64,000 nucleotides of DNA, taken from Microbacterium paraoxydans. Lineage in GTDB: Bacteria; Actinomycetota; Actinomycetes; Actinomycetales; Microbacteriaceae. Positions 14,173-23,184 of this stretch are shown here, one piece after another; positions within the stretch are counted from its first letter, which is position 1, and each line of letters begins with the position of its first letter. Location: positions 1,116,001 through 1,180,000 of the forward strand of contig NZ_CP064873.1 of the NCBI RefSeq assembly GCF_019056515.1, written 5' to 3'. A program made the translations under genes and the position numbers. The notes under the pieces were generated by a model that was not told the DNA's origin, did no database searches, and saw nothing but the letters and a program-made list of their open reading frames with translations.

Positions 14173-15648
14173 TCAGTGACCGCCGTGCGCCGCGTCGCCG
14201 ATGTCGTCGGCGGGCTTGCGCACCAGCGGGCTGAGCGCGACCGCGGCGAGCGAGATGATCGCCGCGATGAGGAACGCCGTCCGCGCACCGGGGGCACCCG
14301 CCACCGCCCGCGACAGGCCCTCGTCCTCGCCGGCGTGCAGGATGGCCGAGTACGTGACCGTGAGCAGCGCGACGCCGGCGGCGCCGCCGACCTGCTGCAG
14401 CGTGTTCAGCACGGCCGAGCCGTGCGAGTACAGCGAACGGTGCAGCGACCCCAGCGACGAGGAGAAGAGGGGCGTGAACGACATCGCGAGGCCCACCGAC
14501 ATGGCCGCCTGCACGATGATCAGCAGCCACCACACGGTGTGCTCGCCGACCGTCGAGTAGAAGAAGAGCGAGGCCGAGACGAGGATCGTGCCGGGGATGA
14601 GCAGCGGTCGGGTGCCCTTCGCGTCGTACACGCGACCCATGATCGGTCCGAGGAGACCCATCAGCACCGAACCGGGGAGCAGGATGAGGCCCGACTCCAG
14701 AGCGCTGAGTCCGGCGACGTTCTGCAGGTACTGCGGCAGCAGCGTGAGCGTGCCGAACATCGACAGCGCCAGGATCGTCATGATGATGACGGCCAGCGAG
14801 AAGTTCGCCGAACGGAACACGCGCAGGTCGAGCAGCGCGTCGTCCACCCGCTGCAGCACGAGCTGGCGCCAGACGAAGAGGGCGAGCGAGACGGCGCCGA
14901 CGACCAGGGCGATGACGCCGGTCGTGCCGCCCGCACCGCCTTCGCCGCCGAACTGGCTGAGGCCGAAGACGATGCCGCCGAAACCGAGCGCCGCGAGCGG
15001 GATGGACAGCACGTCGAGCGGAGCCTTGCGGGTCTCGCCGAGGTTCGTCATCCACTTCGCCCCCATGCCGAGCGAGATCAGGGCGATGGGAAGCACGATC
15101 GCGAACAGCGCGCGCCAGTTGAACGCGTCGAGCACGGCGCCCGCGAGCGTGGGGCCGATGGCGGGCGCGAGCGAGATGACGAGGCCGACGCGACCCATCA
15201 TGCGGCCGCGCGACTGCGCGGGCACGACGTTCATGATCGTCGTCATCAGCAGCGGCATCATGATGCCGGTGCCGGCGGCCTGGATCACGCGACCCACGAG
15301 CAGCACGGAGAACCCGGGCGCGACGAGCGCCACGAGCGTGCCGAGCGAGAAGGCCGTCATCGCGGCGATGAAGACCTGTCGCGTCGTGAAGCGCTGCAGG
15401 ATGAAGCCGGTGGTCGGGATGACCACCGCCATGGTGAGCATGAACGCGCTCGTCAGCCACTGCCCGAGCTCGGGCGGGATGCCGAGATCGGTGTTCAGGT
15501 GCGGGATCGCGATGCCCATCGTCGTCTCGTTGAGGATGGCGACGAAGGCGGCGACGAGCAGCAGCCAGATGACCCGCATGTCCTTGCGGGGGATGCCCCC
15601 GCTCGATGCGGGGGGCGTCGTGATGGAGCCGGTATCGACGGCAGACAT
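14173..15648 (-). CDS. DHA2-family MFS multidrug exporter
   Basis: A 491-residue proton-driven exporter with about 14 hydrophobic segments. Motif A variants (GFILQRFTTRQVFIAA, GRVYDAKGTRPLL) and the antiporter motif C region (ISLAPAIGPTLAGAVL) mark the DHA2/EmrB-QacA group, which expels drugs or toxic metabolites. The ATG at 15648 has TGGAGG upstream. A divergent ABC exporter starts 159 bases away, and an AT-rich patch between them (15730-15760) may hold the control region. The substrate is unknown. Confidence 0.88.
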   Translation of the reverse strand: MSAVDTGSITTPPASSGGIPRKDMRVIWLLLVAAFVAILNETTMGIAIPHLNTDLGIPPELGQWLTSAFMLTMAVVIPTTGFILQRFTTRQVFIAAMTAFSLGTLVALVAPGFSVLLVGRVIQAAGTGIMMPLLMTTIMNVVPAQSRGRMMGRVGLVISLAPAIGPTLAGAVLDAFNWRALFAIVLPIALISLGMGAKWMTNLGETRKAPLDVLSIPLAALGFGGIVFGLSQFGGEGGAGGTTGVIALVVGAVSLALFVWRQLVLQRVDDALLDLRVFRSANFSLAVIIMTILALSMFGTLTLLPQYLQNVAGLSALESGLILLPGSVLMGLLGPIMGRVYDAKGTRPLLIPGTILVSASLFFYSTVGEHTVWWLLIIVQAAMSVGLAMSFTPLFSSSLGSLHRSLYSHGSAVLNTLQQVGGAAGVALLTVTYSAILHAGEDEGLSRAVAGAPGARTAFLIAAIISLAAVALSPLVRKPADDIGDAAHGGH

Positions 15649-15795
15649 GGGCGGCCTCCAGGGCATCGGAGAGAAGAGGAAGGTGCGAGAGTTCGCGAGA
15701 GTCATTCAGCGTAACGGGTCGGACGGACATTTCATTCCGAAATCTGGGATATCGCTGAACGCCGAGACAGCGGAGCCGGTGTCCTGGGGGGTGAG

Positions 15796-15801
15796 TACGC
15801 T
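15796..15801 (+). promoter_or_regulatory. -10 element TACGCT for the ABC exporter gene
   Basis: TACGCT is six bases before the ATG at 15808, which has no Shine-Dalgarno sequence; leaderless arrangement. Confidence 0.55.
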
Positions 15802-15807
15802 GGCGCC

Positions 15808-17889
15808 ATGAGCATGGGCGGGATGGGCGGTGGTCCGCGGGGCGGTTTCCGCGGCGTGGACGAGGACGCCCAGCGTCGGCTCAACGCGGAGGCTCCGAAG
15901 ATCGACGGACTCGGCACCCGGGTCGTCGCCCTGTTCAGCGCCTACCGGTGGCGCATCCTCTTCACCGGTGTCCTCGTGGTGCTCGGCGCGGGCATCGCGG
16001 TCATCCCGCCGCTCCTCGTGCAGCGCATCTTCGACGACGCGCTGTTCCCCGTCGACGGCGGCGGCCCCCACCTCTCGCTGCTCGGCGTGCTCGTCGGCGC
16101 GATGGTCGGCCTCTTCCTCTTCTCGGCGGTCCTCGGCGTCGCACAGACCTGGCTCACGGCCACGGTCGGCAACAGCGTCACGGGCGATCTCCGGGTGCGG
16201 CTGTTCGAGCACCTGCAGGCCATGGAGCTCGGCTTCTTCACCCGCACGAAGACCGGCGTGATCCAGTCCCGGCTGCAGAACGACGTCGGCGGCGTCTCGG
16301 GCGTGCTGACGAACACGGTCACCAGCATCCTCGGCAACGCGGTCACGGTGATCGCCTCACTCGTAGCGATGATCCTCATCGACTGGCGCCTCACCCTCAT
16401 CGCCGTCGTGCTCATGCCGTTCCTCGTGCTCGTGCAGCGACGCGTGGGACAGGTGCGCGCCCGCATCGCGGGGGAGACCCAGGAGTCGCTGTCCGAGCTG
16501 ACCTCCATCACCCAGGAGACCCTGAGCGTCTCGGGCATGCTGCTGTCCAAGGCGTTCAACCGCCAGCGCACCGAGTCCGAGCGCTATCAGCAGGAGAACC
16601 GCAACCAGGTGCGCCTCCAGGTGCGGCGGGCGATGAGCGGTCAGGGCTTCTTCGCGGTCGTCCAGGTCATCATGGCCAGCGTCCCCGCCGTCATCTACCT
16701 CGTCTCCGGATACCTCATCGCGGGCGGCACGGGAGCGATCACCGCGGGGACGATCGTGGCCTTCACGACGGTCCAGGCGCGGCTGCTCATGCCGCTCATG
16801 GGTCTCATGCGGGTCTCGCTCGACCTGCAGACCTCGTCGGCGCTGTTCGCCCGCATCTTCGAGTACCTGGACCTCGTGCCCGAGATCACCGACGCCCCCG
16901 ATGCGATCGCCGTGGCGCAGGCCCCCGGGCCGCGTGGACGCATCGAGTTCCAGGACGTCGTGTTCCGGTATCCGGATGCCGCGGCCGACTCGCGTCCCAC
17001 CCTGCACGGGGTCTCCTTCGTGGCCGAGCCCGGGCAGCACGTCGCCTTCGTCGGCCCCTCCGGCGCGGGCAAGACGACGATCCTGTACCTCGCACCGCGC
17101 CTGTACGAGGCCAAGGGCGGCGCGGTACTGTTCGCGGGGGCCGACGTGCGCACCCTCACGCAGGAGTCGATCATCGACGACGTGGGCATCGTCTCTCAGG
17201 AGACCTACCTGTTCCACGCGACCATCCGGGAGAACCTCCGCTACGCGAAGCCCGACGCGACGGACGAGGAGCTGGTCGCCGCCTGCACCGCGGCCAACAT
17301 CCACCACATCATCGCGGGCTTCGAGAAGGGCTACGGCACGGTCGTGGGGGAGCGCGGGTACCGGCTCTCCGGTGGCGAGAAGCAGCGCATCGCGATCGCC
17401 CGTGTGCTGCTGAAGGACCCGCCGGTGCTCCTGCTCGACGAGGCGACCTCCGCCCTGGACACCGTGTCCGAGCGCGTGGTGCAGGAGGCCCTCGACGAGG
17501 CGGCCAAGGGGCGCACGACCCTGTCGATCGCGCACCGCCTGTCGACGGTCATGGGGGCGGACGTCATCCATGTGCTGGAGGCCGGGCGCATCGTGGAATC
17601 CGGCACCCACGCCGAGCTGCTCGCGCAGGGCGGCCTCTACGCCGAGCTGGCGGCGCAGCAGGTGGCCGCGTCGCGCGTGCTCGACGCGGAGATCGAAGCG
17701 GAGGCCGAGGAGGAGGCGGCGATCCGGGGCGGTGTCGAGGAGGGCGTCGAGGCCGGCCTCGCCGCGCGCCGTGCGGATCGCGAGCCGGAGGATTCCGCCG
17801 CCGCCGATGCCGTCGTGGCGCTGACGACGGGCGTCCCGCTGCCGACGGCATCGAGCACCGACGCCCGGCCGCGCCCGACCGACGGGTGA
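15808..17889 (+). CDS. ABC-type exporter, fused membrane and ATPase domains
   Basis: A 693-residue half-transporter of the type IV (MsbA/LmrA-like) exporter class. Six membrane helices span about residues 40-330. The ATPase domain has Walker A GPSGAGKT near 416, signature LSGGEKQR near 518 and Walker B LLLDEATSALD near 541. It would work as a homodimer, moving lipids, peptides or drugs outward. The C-terminus has a 50-residue Glu/Ala-rich extension (about 630-690) beyond the domain. It sits alone on its strand, back to back with the DHA2 exporter. Confidence 0.9.
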   Translation: MSMGGMGGGPRGGFRGVDEDAQRRLNAEAPKIDGLGTRVVALFSAYRWRILFTGVLVVLGAGIAVIPPLLVQRIFDDALFPVDGGGPHLSLLGVLVGAMVGLFLFSAVLGVAQTWLTATVGNSVTGDLRVRLFEHLQAMELGFFTRTKTGVIQSRLQNDVGGVSGVLTNTVTSILGNAVTVIASLVAMILIDWRLTLIAVVLMPFLVLVQRRVGQVRARIAGETQESLSELTSITQETLSVSGMLLSKAFNRQRTESERYQQENRNQVRLQVRRAMSGQGFFAVVQVIMASVPAVIYLVSGYLIAGGTGAITAGTIVAFTTVQARLLMPLMGLMRVSLDLQTSSALFARIFEYLDLVPEITDAPDAIAVAQAPGPRGRIEFQDVVFRYPDAAADSRPTLHGVSFVAEPGQHVAFVGPSGAGKTTILYLAPRLYEAKGGAVLFAGADVRTLTQESIIDDVGIVSQETYLFHATIRENLRYAKPDATDEELVAACTAANIHHIIAGFEKGYGTVVGERGYRLSGGEKQRIAIARVLLKDPPVLLLDEATSALDTVSERVVQEALDEAAKGRTTLSIAHRLSTVMGADVIHVLEAGRIVESGTHAELLAQGGLYAELAAQQVAASRVLDAEIEAEAEEEAAIRGGVEEGVEAGLAARRADREPEDSAAADAVVALTTGVPLPTASSTDARPRPTDG

Positions 17890-17901
17890 CGACCGCGAGG
17901 G

Positions 17902-18675
17902 TCAGTGCACGGAGAGCCCGCCGTCGATGAACAGCGACTGGCCGGTGACGTAGGCCGAACCCGGACCGGCGAGGAAGACCGCTGCCGCGGCGAAGTCCTC
18001 GGGAAGACCGTTGCGTCCGATCATCGTCCGGGCCGCGAGGGCCGCGATCGTCGCGGGATCCTCCTGCAGGCGGGCGTTCAGGGGTGTGAGGACGAATCCG
18101 GGGACGAGGGAGTTGCTCGTCACACCGGTGCCGCCCCAGGCCTCGGCCTCCGAGCGCATGAGCGACTCGACCGCGCCCTTGGAGGCGCCGTACACCCCGC
18201 TGCCCACGAACGCGCGGTGCGCCTGCTGGGAGCTGATGTGGATGAGTCGCCCGAACCCGCGCGCCGCCATGCCCTGCGCCCAGCGCTGACCGAGGAGGAA
18301 CGGGGCGAGCGCATTGACGGTCATCGTCGCGTCCCAATCCGCCTCGGTGATCTCGGCGTAGGGCGGACGGATGTTGATGCCGGCGGAGTTGACGAGGATG
18401 TCCGGCTCGCCGAAGGGGACGGCCGCGGCCTCCGCGACCGCATGGATGCCTTCGCGTGTGTTCAGATCGCCGACCACGCCCGCGGCCCGGCACCCCTGCG
18501 CGTTCAGCTCCTCGACGGTCTCGGCGATGCGCTCCGCGCCGCGGGCGACGATCACCGTGGCCGCGCCGGCCCGGGCGAGCGCCGTCGCGATGCCGCGGCC
18601 GATGCCCGAGCTGCCGCCGGTCACGACCGCGGTGCGGCCGTCGAGCGCGAAGAGCGAGGAGAGGTAGTCGGTCAT
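17902..18675 (-). CDS. SDR-family oxidoreductase (gluconate/3-oxoacyl reductase type)
   Basis: A 257-residue classical SDR. TGGSSGIG at 19-26 binds NAD(P), NSAG at 97-100, Ser149/150, and Tyr163-x-x-x-Lys167 form the active site. The start SLFALDGRTAVVTGG and end GQSLFIDGGLSVH are typical of gluconate 5-dehydrogenase-like and sugar-alcohol SDRs, but the substrate cannot be fixed. GGAAGGACC precedes the ATG. It follows the glycosyltransferase gene by 22 bases, so the two are probably cotranscribed. Confidence 0.85.
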   Translation of the reverse strand: MTDYLSSLFALDGRTAVVTGGSSGIGRGIATALARAGAATVIVARGAERIAETVEELNAQGCRAAGVVGDLNTREGIHAVAEAAAVPFGEPDILVNSAGINIRPPYAEITEADWDATMTVNALAPFLLGQRWAQGMAARGFGRLIHISSQQAHRAFVGSGVYGASKGAVESLMRSEAEAWGGTGVTSNSLVPGFVLTPLNARLQEDPATIAALAARTMIGRNGLPEDFAAAAVFLAGPGSAYVTGQSLFIDGGLSVH

Positions 18676-18697
18676 GCGGGGGTCCTTCCGGCGGGGC

Positions 18698-19645
18698 TCA
18701 CCACGCGAGGGCGGCGGCGAGGGTGGGGTCGGGGCGGGCGTCGGCGAACTCGGGAAGGGCACGCAGCTCGGCCAGGAACGCGGAGACCTCCGCCGCGTAG
18801 GCGGGATCGGGATGGGTGTCCGCGATCTCCCGGAGCGGAGCGACGTCCATCGCGAGGATGAGGTCGAGCCGGGCGGTCACGGCGGCGTGTGCGCCCGCCT
18901 CCTGCAGCACGCGGATGCCGCCGCGGAGCGCGGCGAGGTAGTCGCGGAGCACGGGGAGCTGCGCCTTGCTCTGGGTGATCGAGGTGCCGTCCGCTCGGAC
19001 GCGCCAGCGCACCACGACGTCCGGCAGCACGTCGAAGGCGCGTGCCCGGGTGTACATCGTCTGCGCGACGACCTGGTCCTCGTAGGCCACCCCTTCGGGG
19101 AACCGCAGGTCGGACCACATCTCCGTGCGGCTCACCTTGGACCACGCGACGATGTTCGACACGGCCTGCGGGTGCTCCGCCAGAGTGGTGCCGAGGCGGG
19201 CCGGAGAGGTCGCCGCGGCCACCCACGGCTGCACGCGGCCGGGCACGTATCCTCGCCCCTGGGGACGCAGCCGCACGTAGGCGCCGGCGGCGAAGTCGCT
19301 CTCCGTGCGCTCGAGCGTGCCCACGAGGGTCGCCAGCGCGTCCGGCATCAGCTCGTCATCCGCGTCGAGGAAGCCCGTGAAGGGCGTGTCGACCCGTGCG
19401 AGGCCGACATTGCGCGCGGCGCCGAGCCCGACGGAGACCTCATGCCGCACCACGGTGAAGCGGGCATCCCTCGCGGCGGCGTCGGCGAAGATCGCTCCCG
19501 TGTCGTCGGTGGAGCCGTCGTCGATGAGGATGGCACGCCACCGCTCGTCCGTCTGCGCGCGGAGGGAGTCGAGAGCGGCGGGGGCGAACGCGGCGATGTC
19601 GCGTCCTGGCACGATCAGCGTCACGATCGGGGTGGGGGCGGTCAC
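18698..19645 (-). CDS. Glycosyltransferase family 2
   Basis: A 315-residue GT-A fold transferase. Residues 7-13 begin the nucleotide-sugar site, IDDGSTDDTG (about 41-50) is the first acidic motif and FLDADDEL (about 92-99) carries the metal-binding DxD. No membrane segment is present. It would transfer a sugar to a cell-wall or capsule precursor at the cytoplasmic face; acceptor unknown. It starts with GTG 23 bases after the cysteine desulfurase, but a TAGACT hexamer seven bases upstream of that GTG suggests its own promoter. Confidence 0.83.
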   Translation of the reverse strand: MTAPTPIVTLIVPGRDIAAFAPAALDSLRAQTDERWRAILIDDGSTDDTGAIFADAAARDARFTVVRHEVSVGLGAARNVGLARVDTPFTGFLDADDELMPDALATLVGTLERTESDFAAGAYVRLRPQGRGYVPGRVQPWVAAATSPARLGTTLAEHPQAVSNIVAWSKVSRTEMWSDLRFPEGVAYEDQVVAQTMYTRARAFDVLPDVVVRWRVRADGTSITQSKAQLPVLRDYLAALRGGIRVLQEAGAHAAVTARLDLILAMDVAPLREIADTHPDPAYAAEVSAFLAELRALPEFADARPDPTLAAALAW

Positions 19646-19668
19646 TCCGCCGAGTCTAGAGCCGTCCG

Positions 19669-20805
19669 TCAGCCGCGGACCGCGGCGACCGCCTCCGCGA
19701 CCAGTGCGGCGAGGCGCTCGGGAGCGTCCGCCGGGAGCGCCGTGCGCCCGAAGGTGAACCGCACGGCCGTCTGGGCGACCTCCGGGGTGATGCCGCAGGC
19801 GAGCAGCACGGGGGAGGGCTCGTCGCTGCCGGCCGCGCAGGCGGAGCCGCTGGACGAGATCACCCCGCGGCGCTCCAGCTCCAACAGCACCGCCTCGCCG
19901 CTCACACCCGCGATCGTGAAGCTCGCCGTCGCGGGGAGCCGATGCACGGGATGCCCGGTCAGCGTCGCATCGGGCACCCGCCGGGTCACCTCGGCGATGA
20001 AGCGCGCCGTGGCCTCTGCCGCTCGGGCCGCAGCGGCCGCGCGCTCCTGCTCCGCGAGCTCGAGCGCCGTCGCCAGGCCGACCGCTCCGGCGACGTCCAC
20101 CGTGCCGGACCGCCGTCCGCGCTCCTGGCCGCCACCGTGCAGGAGCGGCTCCAGAGGGAGGCGTCCGCGGACGACGAGCGCCCCGGTCCCTTTGGGAGCG
20201 CCGAGCTTGTGCCCGGCGACCGACACGGCGTCGGCATCCAGATCGTGCAGGGGCAGCCAGCCGGCCGACTGCACGGCGTCGACGTGGAGGGGCACGCGGC
20301 GGGCGCGGACGACCTCGCGGAGCGCGGGGATGTCCTGGACGGTGCCGATCTCGTTGTTCGCGTGTCCGACGGACACGACGGCCGTGTCGTCGGTGAGCAC
20401 CGTGTCGAGGGCGTCCGGCCCGATCCGCCCGGTCCCGTCCACCGCGGGCATCGCGACCGTCACCCCGTGGAACCGGGCGAGGTACGCTGCCGACTCCCGG
20501 ATCGACTCGTGCTCGATGGGTGACACCACCACGCGCCGCCGCCCGGAGGCGAGCGCTGCCAGCGTGATCCCCTTCACGGCGAGGTTGTTCGCCTCCGTGC
20601 CGCCGCCGGTGAAGACGACGTCGCCCACCCGCGCCCCGAAGACGCGGGCGACCCTGGTGCGGGCGTCCTCCAGCGCCCGCGCCGCCGTCTCGCCCGCGGT
20701 GTGGTGGCTGGCGGGGTTGCCGAACACCGCGGTGAGGTAGGGCTCCATGGCCGCTCGCACCTCGGGGCGTACCGGCGAGGTCGCGGCGTGATCGAGGTAC
20801 AGCAC
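19669..20805 (-). CDS. Cysteine desulfurase of the NAD operon (NifS type)
   Basis: A 378-residue PLP enzyme that takes sulfur from cysteine for iron-sulfur assembly. PLP is held by Lys200 (SVAGHKLGAPKG) and the persulfide forms on Cys323 (SSGSACAAG). At the end of a nadA-nadB-nadC operon its likely client is the 4Fe-4S cluster of quinolinate synthase NadA, as shown for NifS/NadA in Bacillus. The start is GTG, four bases after the nadC stop. Confidence 0.88.
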   Translation of the reverse strand: MLYLDHAATSPVRPEVRAAMEPYLTAVFGNPASHHTAGETAARALEDARTRVARVFGARVGDVVFTGGGTEANNLAVKGITLAALASGRRRVVVSPIEHESIRESAAYLARFHGVTVAMPAVDGTGRIGPDALDTVLTDDTAVVSVGHANNEIGTVQDIPALREVVRARRVPLHVDAVQSAGWLPLHDLDADAVSVAGHKLGAPKGTGALVVRGRLPLEPLLHGGGQERGRRSGTVDVAGAVGLATALELAEQERAAAAARAAEATARFIAEVTRRVPDATLTGHPVHRLPATASFTIAGVSGEAVLLELERRGVISSSGSACAAGSDEPSPVLLACGITPEVAQTAVRFTFGRTALPADAPERLAALVAEAVAAVRG

Positions 20806-20809
20806 GGAC

Positions 20810-21661
20810 TCAGTCGATCCGGAGGTCGAGTCCGAGATCCAGCGCCCGCGCGGAGTGCGTGAGGGCTCCGACCGAGATCACATCCACCCCGGTCTCGGCG
20901 ATGGCGCGGACGGTGGTCAGGTCGACGCCGCCCGAGGCCTCCACGGTGGCGCGCTCGCCGATGAGGGCCACCCCGGCGCGCAGGTCGTCGAGGGAGAAGT
21001 TGTCCAGCAGCACCGTGTGGGCACCGCCGTCGAGCACCGCCGGGATCTGGTCGAGACGGTCGACCTCGACGACGACGTGGGCGGTGTGCGGCAGCCGCGA
21101 GAGCGCCTCGCGAAGAGCCGTCGCGAGGTCGAGCCCGGACCGCTGGAGCACTGCGAGGTGGTTGTCCTTCGCCATGACCGCGTCGGAGAGGGAGTACCGG
21201 TGGTTCCGGCCGCCGCCGGACACCACGGCGTGCCGCTCGAACGCCCGCAGTCCTGGCGTCGTCTTGCGGGTGTCGGCGATGCGCGCCCGCGTTCCCTCGA
21301 CTTCGCGGACGTAGGCGGCGGTGAGGGTCGCGATGCCCGACATCCGCTGCACGAGGTTCAGGGCGACGCGCTCGGCGGTGAGGACCGCGCGGGCCGGTCC
21401 GGTCACGGTGGCCAGCACGTCGGAGGCAGTGAAGGCGTCGCCGTCGCCCACGTGCAGGTCGACCGTGACGTCGGGATCGGTGAGGAGGAACGCGGTGGCG
21501 AAGGCCTCGCCGCCGCTGAAGACCCCGTCCTCGCGGGCGACGAGGTCGGCCGTGGCCGTCGTCTGCGCCGGGAGCAGGGTGGTGCTGGTGAGGTCGCCCC
21601 AGGGGGCGTCCTCCTCCAGCGCGGCTCCGACGACGCGGTGCAGGGTGGCGCGGGTGAGCAT
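20810..21661 (-). CDS. nadC: Nicotinate-nucleotide pyrophosphorylase (carboxylating)
   Basis: A 283-residue quinolinate phosphoribosyltransferase, the third step of de novo NAD synthesis (quinolinate plus PRPP to nicotinate mononucleotide). The family blocks DTRKTTPGLR (about 135-144), GGGRNHRYSLSDAVMAKDNH and VEVDRLDQ are intact, giving the Arg/His/Lys quinolinate pocket. The ATG at 21661 overlaps the nadB stop as ATGA, so expression is coupled. Length matches the family. Confidence 0.95.
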   Translation of the reverse strand: MLTRATLHRVVGAALEEDAPWGDLTSTTLLPAQTTATADLVAREDGVFSGGEAFATAFLLTDPDVTVDLHVGDGDAFTASDVLATVTGPARAVLTAERVALNLVQRMSGIATLTAAYVREVEGTRARIADTRKTTPGLRAFERHAVVSGGGRNHRYSLSDAVMAKDNHLAVLQRSGLDLATALREALSRLPHTAHVVVEVDRLDQIPAVLDGGAHTVLLDNFSLDDLRAGVALIGERATVEASGGVDLTTVRAIAETGVDVISVGALTHSARALDLGLDLRID

Positions 21662-23184
21662 CAGGCGGTCTCCAGGATCGGTGCGTGTGCCGCGGTCGGT
21701 GCGGCGGGGGCGTGGTCGTCGCGGTGGTGGGCGCCGACCGAGACGGGGCGGGCCAGGGCGGCGCGGATGGCGGCCTCGGCGACCCGCAGCAGGTTCCGGT
21801 CCTCGTGCGAGCGGACGTCGGAGGGGGGAGGCGTCTCGACGTCCCATCCGCGCACGATCCGGAGCGCGCGCTGCAGGCCCGATCCGGTCCTGTGCAGGCC
21901 GACCTCGTCCCACAGCAACCGCTGCAGCCCGGCGCGGTCGAACGGGGGGAGAGGCTCCGGTACGACATCCGCGTCCGCCGAGTCGGTCGGTGACGGAAAT
22001 GGGGTGATGTCGACGGCAGCGGGCCACGGTCCGTCCAGCGCGGCGGCGGCCCTGGCCCCGAACACGGCCCCTTCGAGGAGCGAGTTGGAGGCGAGCCGGT
22101 TCGCCCCGTGCACCCCGGTGCGGGCGGTCTCACCGACGGCGTACAGCCCCGGGATCGTGCTCCGTCCGTGCCGATCGGTGACGACGCCGCCCATGAGGTA
22201 GTGCGCGGCGGGGGTCACCGGCACGGGCTCCGTGGACCAGTCGAAACCGCGAGCGCGCGTCACCCTGTCGATGGTCGGGAAGCGGCGGGCGAGCGCGTCC
22301 GCCCCCAGGGCCGTCGCATCGAGGTGCACGGGCGCCCCCTGCCGGGCGGCCTGCCGGGCGATGGCCCGCGCGACGACATCCCTCGGCGCGAGCTCGCCGT
22401 CGGGGTGGCTGTCGAACACGAACCGTCGCCCGTCCTGGTCGCGGAGCACGGCGCCCTCGCCGCGGACGGCTTCGGAGAGCAGGAAGACCGGGCTGCCCGG
22501 AAGCGCGGTCGGGTGGAACTGCACGAACTCCAGGTCGGCGACAGCGGCGCCGGCGCGCAGGGCCGCCGCGATGCCGTCGCCGGTCGTCTCCGCCGGGTTC
22601 GTCGTGTGCGCGTAGAGCTGCCCCGCCCCGCCCGTCGCGAGGATCACGGCGTCGGCGCGGATCTCGGCCGTGTCCCCGTCGCGGAGGACCGTGATCCCGC
22701 GGACCCGTCCCTCCTCGACGACGAGGTCGAGGAGCATCGTCCCCTCGCAGACGGCGATGGGCGTGCGGCGAACCGCTGCGCACAGCGCCGCGGAGATCGC
22801 GGCTCCGGTGGCGTCGCCTCCGGCGTGCAGGATGCGGGCATGGGTGTGCGCCGCCTCGCGCCCGCGGGCGAGAGCGCCGCCCGGAGCCCGGTCGAAGGCG
22901 ACGCCGCGGGCGAGGAGCTCGGCGATCCGGGCCGCGCCGTCCGCCACGAGCGCGTCGACCGCGGCCGGATCGCACAGACCCCCTCCGGCGCGGATCGTGT
23001 CGGCGGCATGGGCGTCCGCGCTGTCGCCGGGCCCGTAGCTCCCGGCCACGCCACCCTGGGCGAGAGGCGTGCATCCACCCCCGAGGTCGCCCTTCGTCAT
23101 GACGGTCACCGTGTGCCCGGCCTCGTGAGCGTGCAGCGCGGCGGTGAGCCCGGCGATACCGGAGCCGACGACGACGACGTTCAT
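21661..23184 (-). CDS. nadB: L-aspartate oxidase
   Basis: A 507-residue flavoenzyme of the succinate dehydrogenase/fumarate reductase class that makes iminoaspartate for NadA. The FAD dinucleotide motif VVVGSGIAGL is at residues 4-13, LAQGGVAGS near 47, the active-site region HPTALPG and the FAD end motif SLLEGAVFGARAA are present. The C-terminal helical domain (about 400-490) is complete. The ATG overlaps the nadA stop as ATGA, and its own stop overlaps nadC. Confidence 0.95.
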   Translation of the reverse strand: MNVVVVGSGIAGLTAALHAHEAGHTVTVMTKGDLGGGCTPLAQGGVAGSYGPGDSADAHAADTIRAGGGLCDPAAVDALVADGAARIAELLARGVAFDRAPGGALARGREAAHTHARILHAGGDATGAAISAALCAAVRRTPIAVCEGTMLLDLVVEEGRVRGITVLRDGDTAEIRADAVILATGGAGQLYAHTTNPAETTGDGIAAALRAGAAVADLEFVQFHPTALPGSPVFLLSEAVRGEGAVLRDQDGRRFVFDSHPDGELAPRDVVARAIARQAARQGAPVHLDATALGADALARRFPTIDRVTRARGFDWSTEPVPVTPAAHYLMGGVVTDRHGRSTIPGLYAVGETARTGVHGANRLASNSLLEGAVFGARAAAALDGPWPAAVDITPFPSPTDSADADVVPEPLPPFDRAGLQRLLWDEVGLHRTGSGLQRALRIVRGWDVETPPPSDVRSHEDRNLLRVAEAAIRAALARPVSVGAHHRDDHAPAAPTAAHAPILETA